Shown: positions 44,264 through 51,955 of the stretch, in pieces | Position numbering within the stretch: position 1 is the stretch's first letter | Layout of the letters: every line of letters starts with the position of its first letter | NCBI RefSeq assembly: GCF_020991475.1 | Contig: NZ_JAJMPA010000001.1 | Coordinates: forward strand, 372,001 to 436,000 | Length of the DNA: 64,000 nucleotides | Direction: 5' to 3' | Origin: Pedobacter sp. MC2016-14 | GTDB taxonomy: Bacteria > Bacteroidota > Bacteroidia > Sphingobacteriales > Sphingobacteriaceae | The notes under the pieces: model-generated | Seen by the model: only the letters and a program-made list of their open reading frames with translations | Database searches by the model: none | Told to the model about the DNA's origin: nothing | Program-made: the position numbers and the translations under genes

Positions 44264-45119
44264 AAGTGCAAAACTTATCTGGTTAAGTTCATATCCAAAA
44301 TCTGGAAATACCTGGTTAAGGCTATTTTTGTCTGCATTATTTTCTGAAGCCAATGATTTGAACATCAATGACACACCTTTAAACCAGAATATTTCGTCCA
44401 GATCTATCATAGATAGTGCACTTGGAATGAGCTCCGCTAATCTTCCGGAAAGCGATTATTTGAAATTTAGAAGCAGGCTTTATTTTAATTGGGCTCGCGA
44501 CCAACCATCACTGGACAAAATAATTTGTAAAGTTCACGATGCATGTATCCTAAAAGAAGAGATCCTGTTTCCACCATCCATTACCAGAGGAACAATCTAC
44601 ATTTTACGGAATCCTTTTGACATAGTGGCTTCTATGGCAAATCATTTCAAGGTATCAATAGATAAATCCGTACACATGTTATGCAGTAATACACATGGAT
44701 TAGCTCAAAGGCAAACCCGTCTAGGTGTCCAACTATCCCAACATTTAGGAACCTGGGGAAATCATGTGGATAGTTGGGTAAATGTACATGCTGAAAATAT
44801 ATTAATAATTAAATATGAGGACCTTATTAAGGATTCTTTGACAGAATTCGGCAAAATTATTCAATATGCTGAGCTAGGATATGATCAAAAAGCTATAGAG
44901 AAAGCGATAGTACAAACCTCTTTCAAAAATCTACAGGAAAAAGAAAAAAAAGAAAAATTTAAAATGACACCTAAGGTAGATACTTTCTTTAGACAAGGAA
45001 AATCAGGCCAATGGAGAAATGAAATTACCCAAGCACAGGCACAGCAGATTATTGATGTGAATTACGATACGCTGCTAAAATTTAACTATATTGACAGCAA
45101 CGGCAATATATTGGTTTGA
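44253..45119 (+). CDS. Sulfotransferase (Sulfotransfer_1 domain)
   Basis: A 288-aa protein of the cytosolic-type sulfotransferase fold: 5'-phosphosulfate loop IWLSSYPKSGNTWLRLFLSAL (about 9-29), 3'-phosphate motif GTIYILRNPFDIVASMANHF (about 114-133), ILIIKYEDLIKDSLTEFGKII and a C-terminal RQGKSGQWRNEIT loop that also contacts PAPS. It is a different family from the sulfotransferase at 39447-40076, so the cluster has two non-redundant candidates. It overlaps the B2 peptidase gene by 4 bp (ATGA). The acceptor on the peptide is unknown. Confidence 0.85.
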   Translation: MLNKSAKLIWLSSYPKSGNTWLRLFLSALFSEANDLNINDTPLNQNISSRSIIDSALGMSSANLPESDYLKFRSRLYFNWARDQPSLDKIICKVHDACILKEEILFPPSITRGTIYILRNPFDIVASMANHFKVSIDKSVHMLCSNTHGLAQRQTRLGVQLSQHLGTWGNHVDSWVNVHAENILIIKYEDLIKDSLTEFGKIIQYAELGYDQKAIEKAIVQTSFKNLQEKEKKEKFKMTPKVDTFFRQGKSGQWRNEITQAQAQQIIDVNYDTLLKFNYIDSNGNILV

Positions 45120-45574
45120 TGAATTCCAACTTCTTTAAACATTTCCAGTCTAAATTTTTATCTGCGCCATTGAGGGATAAGTTAACCGTGGTATACATTT
45201 TCTTCGGATCTGCTCTGTTAAGATTTATGATTTACTTTCTGCCATTCAGGTTTTACAGAAACTTATTGGGCAAACAGCAGCAAGAAGTAAGACAAGAACT
45301 TAGCGCTAATCAAATCGAACAAGCCAAACACCTCAAAATGCTGATTGAAACCGTCTGTAACCATACCCCATGGGAAAGCAAATGCCTGGTACAGGCTATC
45401 CTTTGCAAGAGACTGCTAAATAAAAGGAGTATAAAATCCGTATTATATTTAGGCATAGCAAACAATCCAAATGATAGCAAGCTTGATGCCCATGCCTGGG
45501 TAGTGGTAGGAGAACTAATTTTAACGGGCGCAGCGGGTCATAAAAGATTTAAACCGGTAAATTTCTACGGCTAA
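45116..45574 (+). CDS. Lasso leader peptidase (B2 protein, transglutaminase-like), plus arm
   Basis: A 152-aa protein with an N-terminal hydrophobic stretch (TVVYIFFGSALLRFMIYFLPFRFYR) and the catalytic centre of lasso B2 proteases: Cys in PWESKCLVQAILCKRLL (about residue 89), His in SKLDAHAWVVVGELILTG (about 126) and a following acidic/asparagine position. It cuts the leader from the precursor with help from the PqqD-like protein. It is the last gene of the plus arm; stop codons of this gene and the converging methyltransferase gene are 3 bp apart. Confidence 0.9.
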   Translation: MMNSNFFKHFQSKFLSAPLRDKLTVVYIFFGSALLRFMIYFLPFRFYRNLLGKQQQEVRQELSANQIEQAKHLKMLIETVCNHTPWESKCLVQAILCKRLLNKRSIKSVLYLGIANNPNDSKLDAHAWVVVGELILTGAAGHKRFKPVNFYG

Positions 45575-45577
45575 TCT

Positions 45578-46333
45578 TTAGCTTTCTTTTCTCCAAAACA
45601 CAGCGATATTGTCTATTTGAACAATTGGATCTGTAATGTTCATTTTTGCACGATAATCGTCTACGGCCTGTTTACAGCATTCAAAAGAAAGATAGTCGTC
45701 TACAATGCAATATCCCCCTACAGACAATTTAGGATAAAGCGCTTCCAGTGCCTGATAACTTGATTCGTACAAGTCTCCATCTAAACGCAGTAATGAAAGC
45801 TGTTTGATTTCTTCGGTATGTAGGGTATCTTTAAACCATCCTTCCAAAAACTTTACTTTATGATCCAGTAGATTGTATTTTTTAAAGTTGTCTACTACCA
45901 CTGATTTAGGGATACTCAATATTTTCATTTCATGTAGGTTAACACCTGCATCTGCCGCATAATTCACTTCGTCAGGAGCCGGTACACCCTGAAAAGAATC
46001 CGCCACCCAGACTTTCCGCTGCTGATCACCATAGGCATGCAGGATGCCTTTCATAAAGATGACCGCACCTCCCCTCCATACACCCGTTTCAATTACATCT
46101 CCAGGAATATCCTGCTCTAAAATCTGTTTTAAGCAATAATGGATGTTATCCAGGCGCCTGATCCCGATCATGGTTTCACCAAGGCCATCTTTAGGACAGT
46201 CCTCTCCCATAAACCGCTTCATTTTTTTATCAGACGGAAGCCATAGCCAGTAGCTAACGCAGTCACGTAACAATTGAATATAGCTGACACGCAATTCATT
46301 CCCTGTACTTGGTGCCATTTTTTGTGAATCCAT
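45578..46333 (-). CDS. TylF/MycF-like macrocin O-methyltransferase family protein
   Basis: A 251-aa SAM-dependent methyltransferase with VIETGVWRGGAVIFMKGIL (SAM motif I, about 79-97), VWVADSFQGVPAPDE, SLLRLDGDLYESSYQALEALYPKLSVGGYCIVDDYLSFECC (metal-binding DGD and DD, about 185-225). TylF enzymes methylate sugar hydroxyls and depend on Mg. The gene before it in the transcript encodes a UGT-like glycosyltransferase, so it may methylate a sugar placed on lasso peptide 2. Direct action on a Tyr or Ser hydroxyl is the alternative. Confidence 0.85.
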   Translation of the reverse strand: MDSQKMAPSTGNELRVSYIQLLRDCVSYWLWLPSDKKMKRFMGEDCPKDGLGETMIGIRRLDNIHYCLKQILEQDIPGDVIETGVWRGGAVIFMKGILHAYGDQQRKVWVADSFQGVPAPDEVNYAADAGVNLHEMKILSIPKSVVVDNFKKYNLLDHKVKFLEGWFKDTLHTEEIKQLSLLRLDGDLYESSYQALEALYPKLSVGGYCIVDDYLSFECCKQAVDDYRAKMNITDPIVQIDNIAVFWRKES

Positions 46334-46341
46334 CTTTATAG

Positions 46342-47676
46342 TTAATTGCTTAAATGTGTGTTAATATTAAAATTATTGATCGCAAAATGCAAATCATTTG
46401 CCTTGTGAAGGGCGGCTTCTTTGAATTGTGGATCGTACAGCATACTACTTATCGCTAGACTGATCTGCTGCACTGAATCTTGGAAGGATGCTTTTAAACC
46501 AAGATGGTGATAAACCACCCGGGCAGCATTTCCGTTGAAATCCCATTTGCTGTTAATTGGGAACACGAGCATAGGAACCCCAAAATAAGCGGCTTCATTA
46601 ACCGAGCCGCCACCATGATTGATCATTAGAGCTGCGTGTTTAAGCAGATACAATTGAGGTAGAAAGGGCGCAACAAATACGTTGGGCGGAATGTTGTGCA
46701 GCGCTTTACTAATTTCAGCATCTATTGCGACAGCAAAATACCAGTTTGGCTGCATGTGGGCAATATCAATTATTTTTTGATAAAATCCTTTTAAATCGAT
46801 CCCAGCTGATAAAGTACTTTGTTTTTTGCTGATGCTACCGAGGCTACAATAGATTAGCTTTGCATCCTGGATTTCTGTTTGCTTTTTAACAAAAGTTTGT
46901 AATGCAGCTGGCAGTAGTTCAAACCGTTCTGGATCTATGCCAAGCGGAACATATTTTTGCCAGGGCGCAAGTTGTTGCGAGGGAAAGTCAAGCTGCTGAG
47001 GAAATAAAAACCATTCTTCAACTTCCCGGAAAGCAGGAGAATATTGCCTTTTCGATTCAATTGAAAACTGAGTGGGGACTGCAAACTTCTTTACCATTGA
47101 GGACAGCATGTGGTGATCGCTCTTTCCAAAATAACACAGCGTTTTCCAGAGCGATTTAAGATATTTATGGACTTTACGCTTCCTCCACTGTAATTTTGAT
47201 TGAAAGCCTGGAAAGGAGAATACATTACTTGGCGGAATTCCAGCTTCATTAGGCGCAGAGGGAAACCTGACATTTAAAAAGACACACCTGATTTTTGGGT
47301 CTATTCCATAAATGATTGGAAAATCGGAATAGTAAAAGTTATCCAGAAAGATGAGTTCAGGTTTATGTTTTTGGATTACCTGTTGAAGTTCCTCCCTTCG
47401 CCTCTTCAATTTTTTATGATCCCATTTATCCAGCAGTTTTAAGTACCAGGCCTTAAAAGGAGAATAATCCCCCTCAGCAAAGCGGTTTACCAGAACAGGA
47501 AATGACTCGATAGGATAAAGCTTAAAACCAGATTTAACGGTAAAGGCGACCATTTCCTGCCGCCCGCAATAAATTACATCCCACCCAGCTGCGACCAACT
47601 GCCTGGAAAGTCTTGTAGTTGGATGGAGGTGCCCCAGCAGGTTAGGAAAAAGAAAAAGCGCCCGCCTCAATAACAA
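46342..47676 (-). CDS. UGT-like (GT1 family) glycosyltransferase
   Basis: A 444-aa GT-B protein: ALFLFPNLLGHLHPTTRLSRQL at the start (typical N-terminus with the catalytic His), LIYCSLGSISKKQS and the donor motif VFVAPFLPQLYLLKHAALMINHGGGSVNEAAYFGVPMLVFPINSKWDFNGNAARV (about 357-415) with HGG-x4-E. This family uses UDP-sugars to glycosylate small molecules. The start is a TTG at 47674-47676 because no nearby ATG fits. It follows precursor 2 by 41 bp, so a peptide-directed role is likely, but not proven. Confidence 0.85.
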   Translation of the reverse strand: MLLRRALFLFPNLLGHLHPTTRLSRQLVAAGWDVIYCGRQEMVAFTVKSGFKLYPIESFPVLVNRFAEGDYSPFKAWYLKLLDKWDHKKLKRRREELQQVIQKHKPELIFLDNFYYSDFPIIYGIDPKIRCVFLNVRFPSAPNEAGIPPSNVFSFPGFQSKLQWRKRKVHKYLKSLWKTLCYFGKSDHHMLSSMVKKFAVPTQFSIESKRQYSPAFREVEEWFLFPQQLDFPSQQLAPWQKYVPLGIDPERFELLPAALQTFVKKQTEIQDAKLIYCSLGSISKKQSTLSAGIDLKGFYQKIIDIAHMQPNWYFAVAIDAEISKALHNIPPNVFVAPFLPQLYLLKHAALMINHGGGSVNEAAYFGVPMLVFPINSKWDFNGNAARVVYHHLGLKASFQDSVQQISLAISSMLYDPQFKEAALHKANDLHFAINNFNINTHLSN

Positions 47677-47717
47677 AGAATGGTTGAAAAGTCAGATTGA
47701 CTGGTAATGCTAAAATG

Positions 47718-47855
47718 CTAAGAAGAGTAAAGAGCGTCTTCACCCGAAAGAGGTCCCATAGGACCAGAATTTATTTCAATATTTTTCATTTCTGGATCAA
47801 CCCAGGCTTTTTTCTCTTCGTTTTCTACTTGCGGTAATTTTGGCGCTAAATTCAT
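47718..47855 (-). CDS. Lasso peptide precursor 2 (45 aa)
   Basis: A 45-codon gene with ATG at 47853-47855; the frame is open upstream to 47930 but the shorter start makes it exactly as long as precursor 1, with which it shares the core position. The leader has W18-V-D-P21-E-M23 and the core is residues 31-45, GPMGPLSGEDALYSS: Gly1 and Glu9 again allow a nine-residue ring and the tail DALYSS ends in Ser. Shared with precursor 1: NSGPxG, the ED pair at 9-10, a Tyr three to four residues from the end and a terminal Ser. The unmodified lasso has a calculated neutral monoisotopic mass of about 1461.64. Confidence 0.87.
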   Translation of the reverse strand: MNLAPKLPQVENEEKKAWVDPEMKNIEINSGPMGPLSGEDALYSS

Positions 47856-47938
47856 AATAGTTGTGATTAATGATTTGTAATTCAAGCCTAAGATAAAAAA
47901 ATGTTTGCAATTATCATAGGAATAATTCAATAAGCTAG

Positions 47939-48376
47939 TTAGCCTTCAAATTGTTGCAGTACTTTGTATTGCGCTGGCTCACAATCGCCTGTGATCATTT
48001 TACCAGCAGCGATGGTCCAGACATGTGCTTCAAGTTCAAAATTAGCACCTTTTTTTATACCAATGCTAATTTGATAAGGGATATTAAAATAGCGGCATAA
48101 AATAACCGCTTGCAATGCCTGATGCCGGCATACATTATTCCAGAAGACTGTCTTATTGATAGCTGCAATGGACCAGCGGATCTCTTTAGCAGTAATTAAC
48201 CCTTCTCTCCCGAGACCTTTAACTTGCCCTCGATTGGGCCTGCTTTTAAACCTGGCCCTGGAATTAAAGAACTTAAAGAGCAGCCAGCTGTAAATAGCCA
48301 AACAGAAATTAAAAAGCAGCAACAATTGCAGTCGCCAGCCCAGCTTAAAAAAAGTACCCGCCCTGGCCAGAAGCAT
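47939..48376 (-). CDS. Lasso leader peptidase (B2 protein), minus arm
   Basis: A 145-aa transglutaminase-like protein: N-terminal membrane-like segment (LQLLLLFNFCLAIYSWLLFKFF), catalytic Cys in FWNNVCRHQALQAVILCRYF (about residue 86), His in LEAHVWTIAAGKMITGD (about 120) and the trailing acidic residue. It is only distantly like the copy at 45116-45574. Start ATG directly follows the PqqD stop (0 bp). A partner for precursor 2, which starts about 80 bp downstream. Confidence 0.9.
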   Translation of the reverse strand: MLLARAGTFFKLGWRLQLLLLFNFCLAIYSWLLFKFFNSRARFKSRPNRGQVKGLGREGLITAKEIRWSIAAINKTVFWNNVCRHQALQAVILCRYFNIPYQISIGIKKGANFELEAHVWTIAAGKMITGDCEPAQYKVLQQFEG

Positions 48377-48637
48377 TTAGACTTTTAAAATATATTGCTG
48401 CTTTAGAAGATCAGCTATCGCCTGCTCAACTTTTTTCAGACATTCTTCTTTAGCAATAGCATACTGTTCAACCAGTCCATCGCAAATGGCTGAGGCATCC
48501 TGTCCAAGCTGGATCCCTTCTAATATCTTAAATAAGGTTTCATTTAAATGTTTGTATTCATTCTTTTCCAGGTCAAACAGTACCCCTTCATCGGCAATTT
48601 GAGAGAGCAAAACCTTTTCTTTATTAATATAGTACAT
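48377..48637 (-). CDS. PqqD-like RiPP recognition element (B1 protein), minus arm
   Basis: An 86-aa PqqD-fold protein: LLSQIADEGVLFDLEKNEYKHLNETLFKILEGIQLGQDASAICDGLVEQYAIAKEECLKKVEQAIADLLKQQYI. The pattern LFDLEKNEYKHLNETLFKILE matches the strand-turn-helix of lasso B1 proteins. It differs clearly in sequence from the copy at 41944-42228, which fits two leaders whose WxxP motif sits at different distances from the core. Confidence 0.9.
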   Translation of the reverse strand: MYYINKEKVLLSQIADEGVLFDLEKNEYKHLNETLFKILEGIQLGQDASAICDGLVEQYAIAKEECLKKVEQAIADLLKQQYILKV

Positions 48638-48693
48638 TGGCAGAATTTATTTGCCCAATTTCTCAATAAATAAAGGTTAATACAAGAAACAAA

Positions 48694-49623
48694 TCAATTT
48701 TTTAAAGAGGATTGAAGAATTTCCGCTTCTATGAGTTGAGCAAATTCATTAAAGGTTTCATTATGTACTGGTCTTACGGCTTTCCACAAAGGCACATGAT
48801 TACCTAGTTTGCTCAGCAATTCAATTTCCAGTTGCTGTTTTTTCATGGTGCTAAGCCATTCCCTACGGTAAATATTAGCAACTAAAGATGGTATGGCTAC
48901 AATAGGCTGCAACTTCTCTACAGAAAGGGTATCACCTGCTTTTTCCAGAAATACCAAACCAGCTACTTTCATTTTTCCAGTGGAAAATTGCTCATGAAAA
49001 TAAAAACCGGACTTTTCATCCAAGGTAGATCTGGTATGCTTTTTATCCGCATCATCATAAATCTGCTGTTGTAAAATGCTTTCTTCATTTAACCGGAGCA
49101 TAGGATAGGAGGCCTGGGCGTAACAGCAGTTTCCATTAAAAGTGATCAAAGCAGTATCATCGGTAAAGGGAACATACCCTCTTTGCTGTAACAACACAGT
49201 AAGTGTGGATTTACCTGTCATTTTAGGAGCGGCAAATAAAATCACTTCCTCTTCGTTAACTCTAACCCCCGAACAATGCAACAATATACTGTTTCTTTGA
49301 AAAAGTGCAATAATTAAACAATTTGCGTAGACCATTTGTGCAATGGTATCTGCATTTCCGCCCCGGGGTTCCACGACAATGATATGACCGCGCTCAATGT
49401 AAAACTTAGCAATGTTAGGAAAGCTAAGGATAGCTTCTGTGCTGTTGTAACTCCCTACTGCATTTTCTCCTAAAGAAGGATTTTGAAGTTGAGCCGGAAC
49501 TGTACCCCTGACAATCTGAATACACTTAGTCAATTGGCTGAAAGGAACATATACCGGAAGAAGTGCTGGCAATTCAAATTCTGATTGCACAGGGAATCCA
49601 AAGGCCTTATACTGATATTGCAT
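48694..49623 (-). CDS. HPr-kinase-like lasso peptide kinase, copy 3
   Basis: The ATG at 49621-49623 (309 aa) is preferred to the open frame up to 49719, which would overlap the divergent histidine kinase gene. The P-loop region reads VILFAAPKMTGKSTLTVLLQQRG: GKST is kept but the first Gly of GxxxxGKS is replaced by Ala. The acidic pair is in YVPFTDDTALITFNG, followed by QASYPMLRLN. First gene of the minus arm. It may modify Ser15 of peptide 2. Confidence 0.82.
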   Translation of the reverse strand: MQYQYKAFGFPVQSEFELPALLPVYVPFSQLTKCIQIVRGTVPAQLQNPSLGENAVGSYNSTEAILSFPNIAKFYIERGHIIVVEPRGGNADTIAQMVYANCLIIALFQRNSILLHCSGVRVNEEEVILFAAPKMTGKSTLTVLLQQRGYVPFTDDTALITFNGNCCYAQASYPMLRLNEESILQQQIYDDADKKHTRSTLDEKSGFYFHEQFSTGKMKVAGLVFLEKAGDTLSVEKLQPIVAIPSLVANIYRREWLSTMKKQQLEIELLSKLGNHVPLWKAVRPVHNETFNEFAQLIEAEILQSSLKN

Positions 49624-49629
49624 ACCTAA

Positions 49630-50820
49630 ATGAACGAAGATTATTTGAGATCTGCAATCCCGCCTAACATAATAACTCCTCCAGCTGCCAATATAATGTT
49701 GTACCTTGCCACAAATCAACTGTACATGAGTCCTCAGGAATCCCTTAAATTGTTAGCCGATCGATCAGAACAGTTATACTTAGTTCTGGATGTGAAACAG
49801 AATGCCTTCATTTACTTAAACCCGGCTTTTAAAAGCCTTGTAAGTTTTAAAGACGATACTTCCCCTGCCGCCCTGTTAAGCCTGGCTTATACAGAAGACC
49901 TGGATTACCTGGCTACTAAATATAAAGCTTGCATTGAAGGAGAAGAGCTTCGTGATTTTGAATGCAGGATTCATCTACAAGAGGAGGTACATTGGCTGAG
50001 AATCCAACCCAAATTACTGAAAAACACATTGGAAGAATGCATACTGGGATGTTTAATAGAAGACATCACCTTGCAAAAGGCCTATGTGGACAACCTGAAT
50101 GCCCACAATCAAAAGAAAAACTCTATCCTGAATATCCTGTCTCACGATTTAAAAGGGCCTTTGAGCGTCATCGAAAACATGTCGGCAATGATACACAGGC
50201 AAAAGCTGGATATAGGGCCCAAAATTGATAAATACGTACAGCTGATTCAAAAGACCAGCAGAAGCTGTGTGGAGCTTATTAACGCTTTTATAGACCAGGA
50301 ATTTCTGGAAACCGCGGCGATTAACTTGATTAAAACGCGGGTTGAATTGGTGGCAAAAACGACTGACGTGATGGAGAAATACCATGAAAGTCAGAACCAC
50401 ATGCGCGTACGTTTTCTTTTGGAAAGCAGCCACGATAAAATCTTTGCAGAAATTGACGAAGATAAGTTTTACCAGGTCATCAATAACCTGATCTCCAATT
50501 CGCTTAAATTTATCAAAGAGGAAGGGCAGATCACCATTAGAATTGAGCAAAAGGAAGACAAGGTCCTATTCATTGTAGCGGATACTGGAATCGGCATACC
50601 TAAAAAACACCATGCCAACTTATTTGATAAATTTACCAGTGCCCGAAGAAACGGCCTGGGGGGCGAACAATCTATAGGCCTGGGCATGTCAATTATCAAA
50701 ACCATTGTGGAATGGCATGAAGGGAACATCACCTTTGAAAGCGAAGAAAATAAGGGCACAACTTTCTACATTGAACTTCCTTTAAATTCGCCTGCTCAAA
50801 TCAAAGGCTCTGTTGCATAA
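49630..50820 (+). CDS. PAS-domain sensor histidine kinase
   Basis: A soluble 396-aa (longest frame) kinase: PAS domain at about 40-155 (SEQLYLVLDVKQNAFIYLNPAFKSLV...HLQEEVHWLRIQPKLL), HisKA with ILNILSHDLKGPLSVIENMSAMI (phospho-His), and HATPase with FYQVINNLISNSLKF (N box), FIVADTGIGIPKKHHANLFDKF (G1) and GLGMSIIKTIVEWHEG (G2). The first 30 codons are doubtful: the start at 49630 is only 6 bp from the start of the divergent lasso kinase gene, and the ATG at 49696 or 49726 leaves room for promoters. No transmembrane segment, so it senses a cytoplasmic signal. Confidence 0.87.
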   Translation: MNEDYLRSAIPPNIITPPAANIMLYLATNQLYMSPQESLKLLADRSEQLYLVLDVKQNAFIYLNPAFKSLVSFKDDTSPAALLSLAYTEDLDYLATKYKACIEGEELRDFECRIHLQEEVHWLRIQPKLLKNTLEECILGCLIEDITLQKAYVDNLNAHNQKKNSILNILSHDLKGPLSVIENMSAMIHRQKLDIGPKIDKYVQLIQKTSRSCVELINAFIDQEFLETAAINLIKTRVELVAKTTDVMEKYHESQNHMRVRFLLESSHDKIFAEIDEDKFYQVINNLISNSLKFIKEEGQITIRIEQKEDKVLFIVADTGIGIPKKHHANLFDKFTSARRNGLGGEQSIGLGMSIIKTIVEWHEGNITFESEENKGTTFYIELPLNSPAQIKGSVA

Positions 50821-50832
50821 CATCAAGGATAA

Positions 50833-50859
50833 GGAAAAATGGAGAGCGTTAATCTCCAT
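50833..50859 (-). terminator. Rho-independent terminator of the Mn-catalase gene
   Basis: On the minus strand ATGGAGA pairs with TCTCCAT around a seven-base loop (50859-50839) and is followed by TTTTT (50838-50834). This sits between the convergent histidine-kinase and Mn-catalase genes, just after the catalase stop codon (50863). Confidence 0.6.
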
Positions 50860-50862
50860 ACG

Positions 50863-51792
50863 TTAATACGTACTCCACTGACTTACGCCCTCTGGTGTAG
50901 CGGCCTTAACTTCTTCTGATCTTTCTTCACTTAAAGCCACATCTGCCTCGGCAACAGATTCATCGTCCCGCTCTGTACCAATTGGTTCCAGCGTACTCAA
51001 ACCCTCTGTTTCCCTTACGGTTTCAATAGGGTTTTCTACAAATTGCCATTCTTCTTTAAACTGGGTACTCAAACCTTCGTTCCATGGGCCACGTACTCCG
51101 CCATCTGACAGGTTAAAGTACGTATTGCTATGGCGCGGATCGCTTTGTAAAATTCCGGGAGGGAAGTTGGGCTGAATGGTAGCAAGTGCCGCCTCAAACA
51201 TTTGGTAATGGGCTACCTCTCTGGTCATCAAAAACATGAGTGTTTCTTTAACATAGGGATCATCAGTAAATTTCATCAGGTGCTCATAGACCAATTTAGC
51301 CCTGGATTCTGAAGCAAGATTGCTACGCAAATCTACCGTTAAATCTCCATTAGAATGAATGTAAGAGCCGCACCATGGGATTCCCTGACTGTTGCTTAAC
51401 CTTGGGCCGCCACTAGAAAGGATATCAAACTGCGGATTTGCGGTTAGCGCTTTATGAATGATCGATTCACGTTTTTCGCTCCCTTCCATGACCTGCATGA
51501 TCTCTTCAGAATCTGCGGCATATTTCATCTCGCCGTTAACGCCTTTAAGCAACATTTGAATGGTAGCGCCGACAATCTCCAGGTGACTAAATTCTTCTGT
51601 GGCGATGTCCATCAGCATATCATATTTGTCTGGATGGGGCATTTTGGCACCAAAAGCCTGGGTAAAGTATTGCATGGCAGCGGCCAGCTCGCCATTTTCT
51701 CCGCCAAACTGCTCCAGCAGGATGTTGGCAAACCTTGGGTCCGGTTTGGATACCCTGGCATTAAATTGTAATTCTTTTACGTGATAAAACAT
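50863..51792 (-). CDS. Manganese catalase
   Basis: A 309-aa ferritin-like protein: MFYHVKELQFNARVSKPDPRFANILLEQFGGENGELAAAMQYFTQAF, MLMDIATEEFSHLEIVGATIQMLL (E-x2-H pair of the di-manganese site) and FLMTREVAHYQMFEAALATIQPNFPPGI (second E-x2-H). It breaks down hydrogen peroxide. The C-terminal tail (about 250-309) is acidic and low-complexity. A pair of alternative inverted repeats lies upstream at 51797-51835. Confidence 0.92.
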   Translation of the reverse strand: MFYHVKELQFNARVSKPDPRFANILLEQFGGENGELAAAMQYFTQAFGAKMPHPDKYDMLMDIATEEFSHLEIVGATIQMLLKGVNGEMKYAADSEEIMQVMEGSEKRESIIHKALTANPQFDILSSGGPRLSNSQGIPWCGSYIHSNGDLTVDLRSNLASESRAKLVYEHLMKFTDDPYVKETLMFLMTREVAHYQMFEAALATIQPNFPPGILQSDPRHSNTYFNLSDGGVRGPWNEGLSTQFKEEWQFVENPIETVRETEGLSTLEPIGTERDDESVAEADVALSEERSEEVKAATPEGVSQWSTY

Positions 51793-51796
51793 AATT

Positions 51797-51835
51797 TTGT
51801 GGTTTAAGATGTATACGCATCCACCACAATCTTAA
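51797..51835 (-). promoter_or_regulatory. Overlapping inverted repeats upstream of the Mn-catalase gene
   Basis: TTGTGGT (51797-51803) can pair with ACCACAA (51823-51829), and TTAAGAT (51804-51810) can pair with ATCTTAA (51829-51835). The two hairpins overlap and exclude each other. The block lies immediately before the ATG at 51792, so it would be in the mRNA leader or serve as an operator. No regulator is identified. The rest of the gap up to 51955 shows no gene. Confidence 0.35.
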
Positions 51836-51955
51836 ATAACGATTGTTTCTAAAGATTAAAAATCCAGTATTTATAGGGTTTAATTTTGCGTAAATGCACT
51901 GAATGATTGCGCATTATACGTATTTTAATTCTTTTAACACCGTAGAAATGGTACA

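Noticed and set aside
47718..47930. A 70-aa version of precursor 2
   Set aside because: The extra 25 residues (MNYSYDNCKHFF...) run back almost to the stop of the B2 gene, and the ATG at 47855 gives exactly the length and core position of precursor 1.
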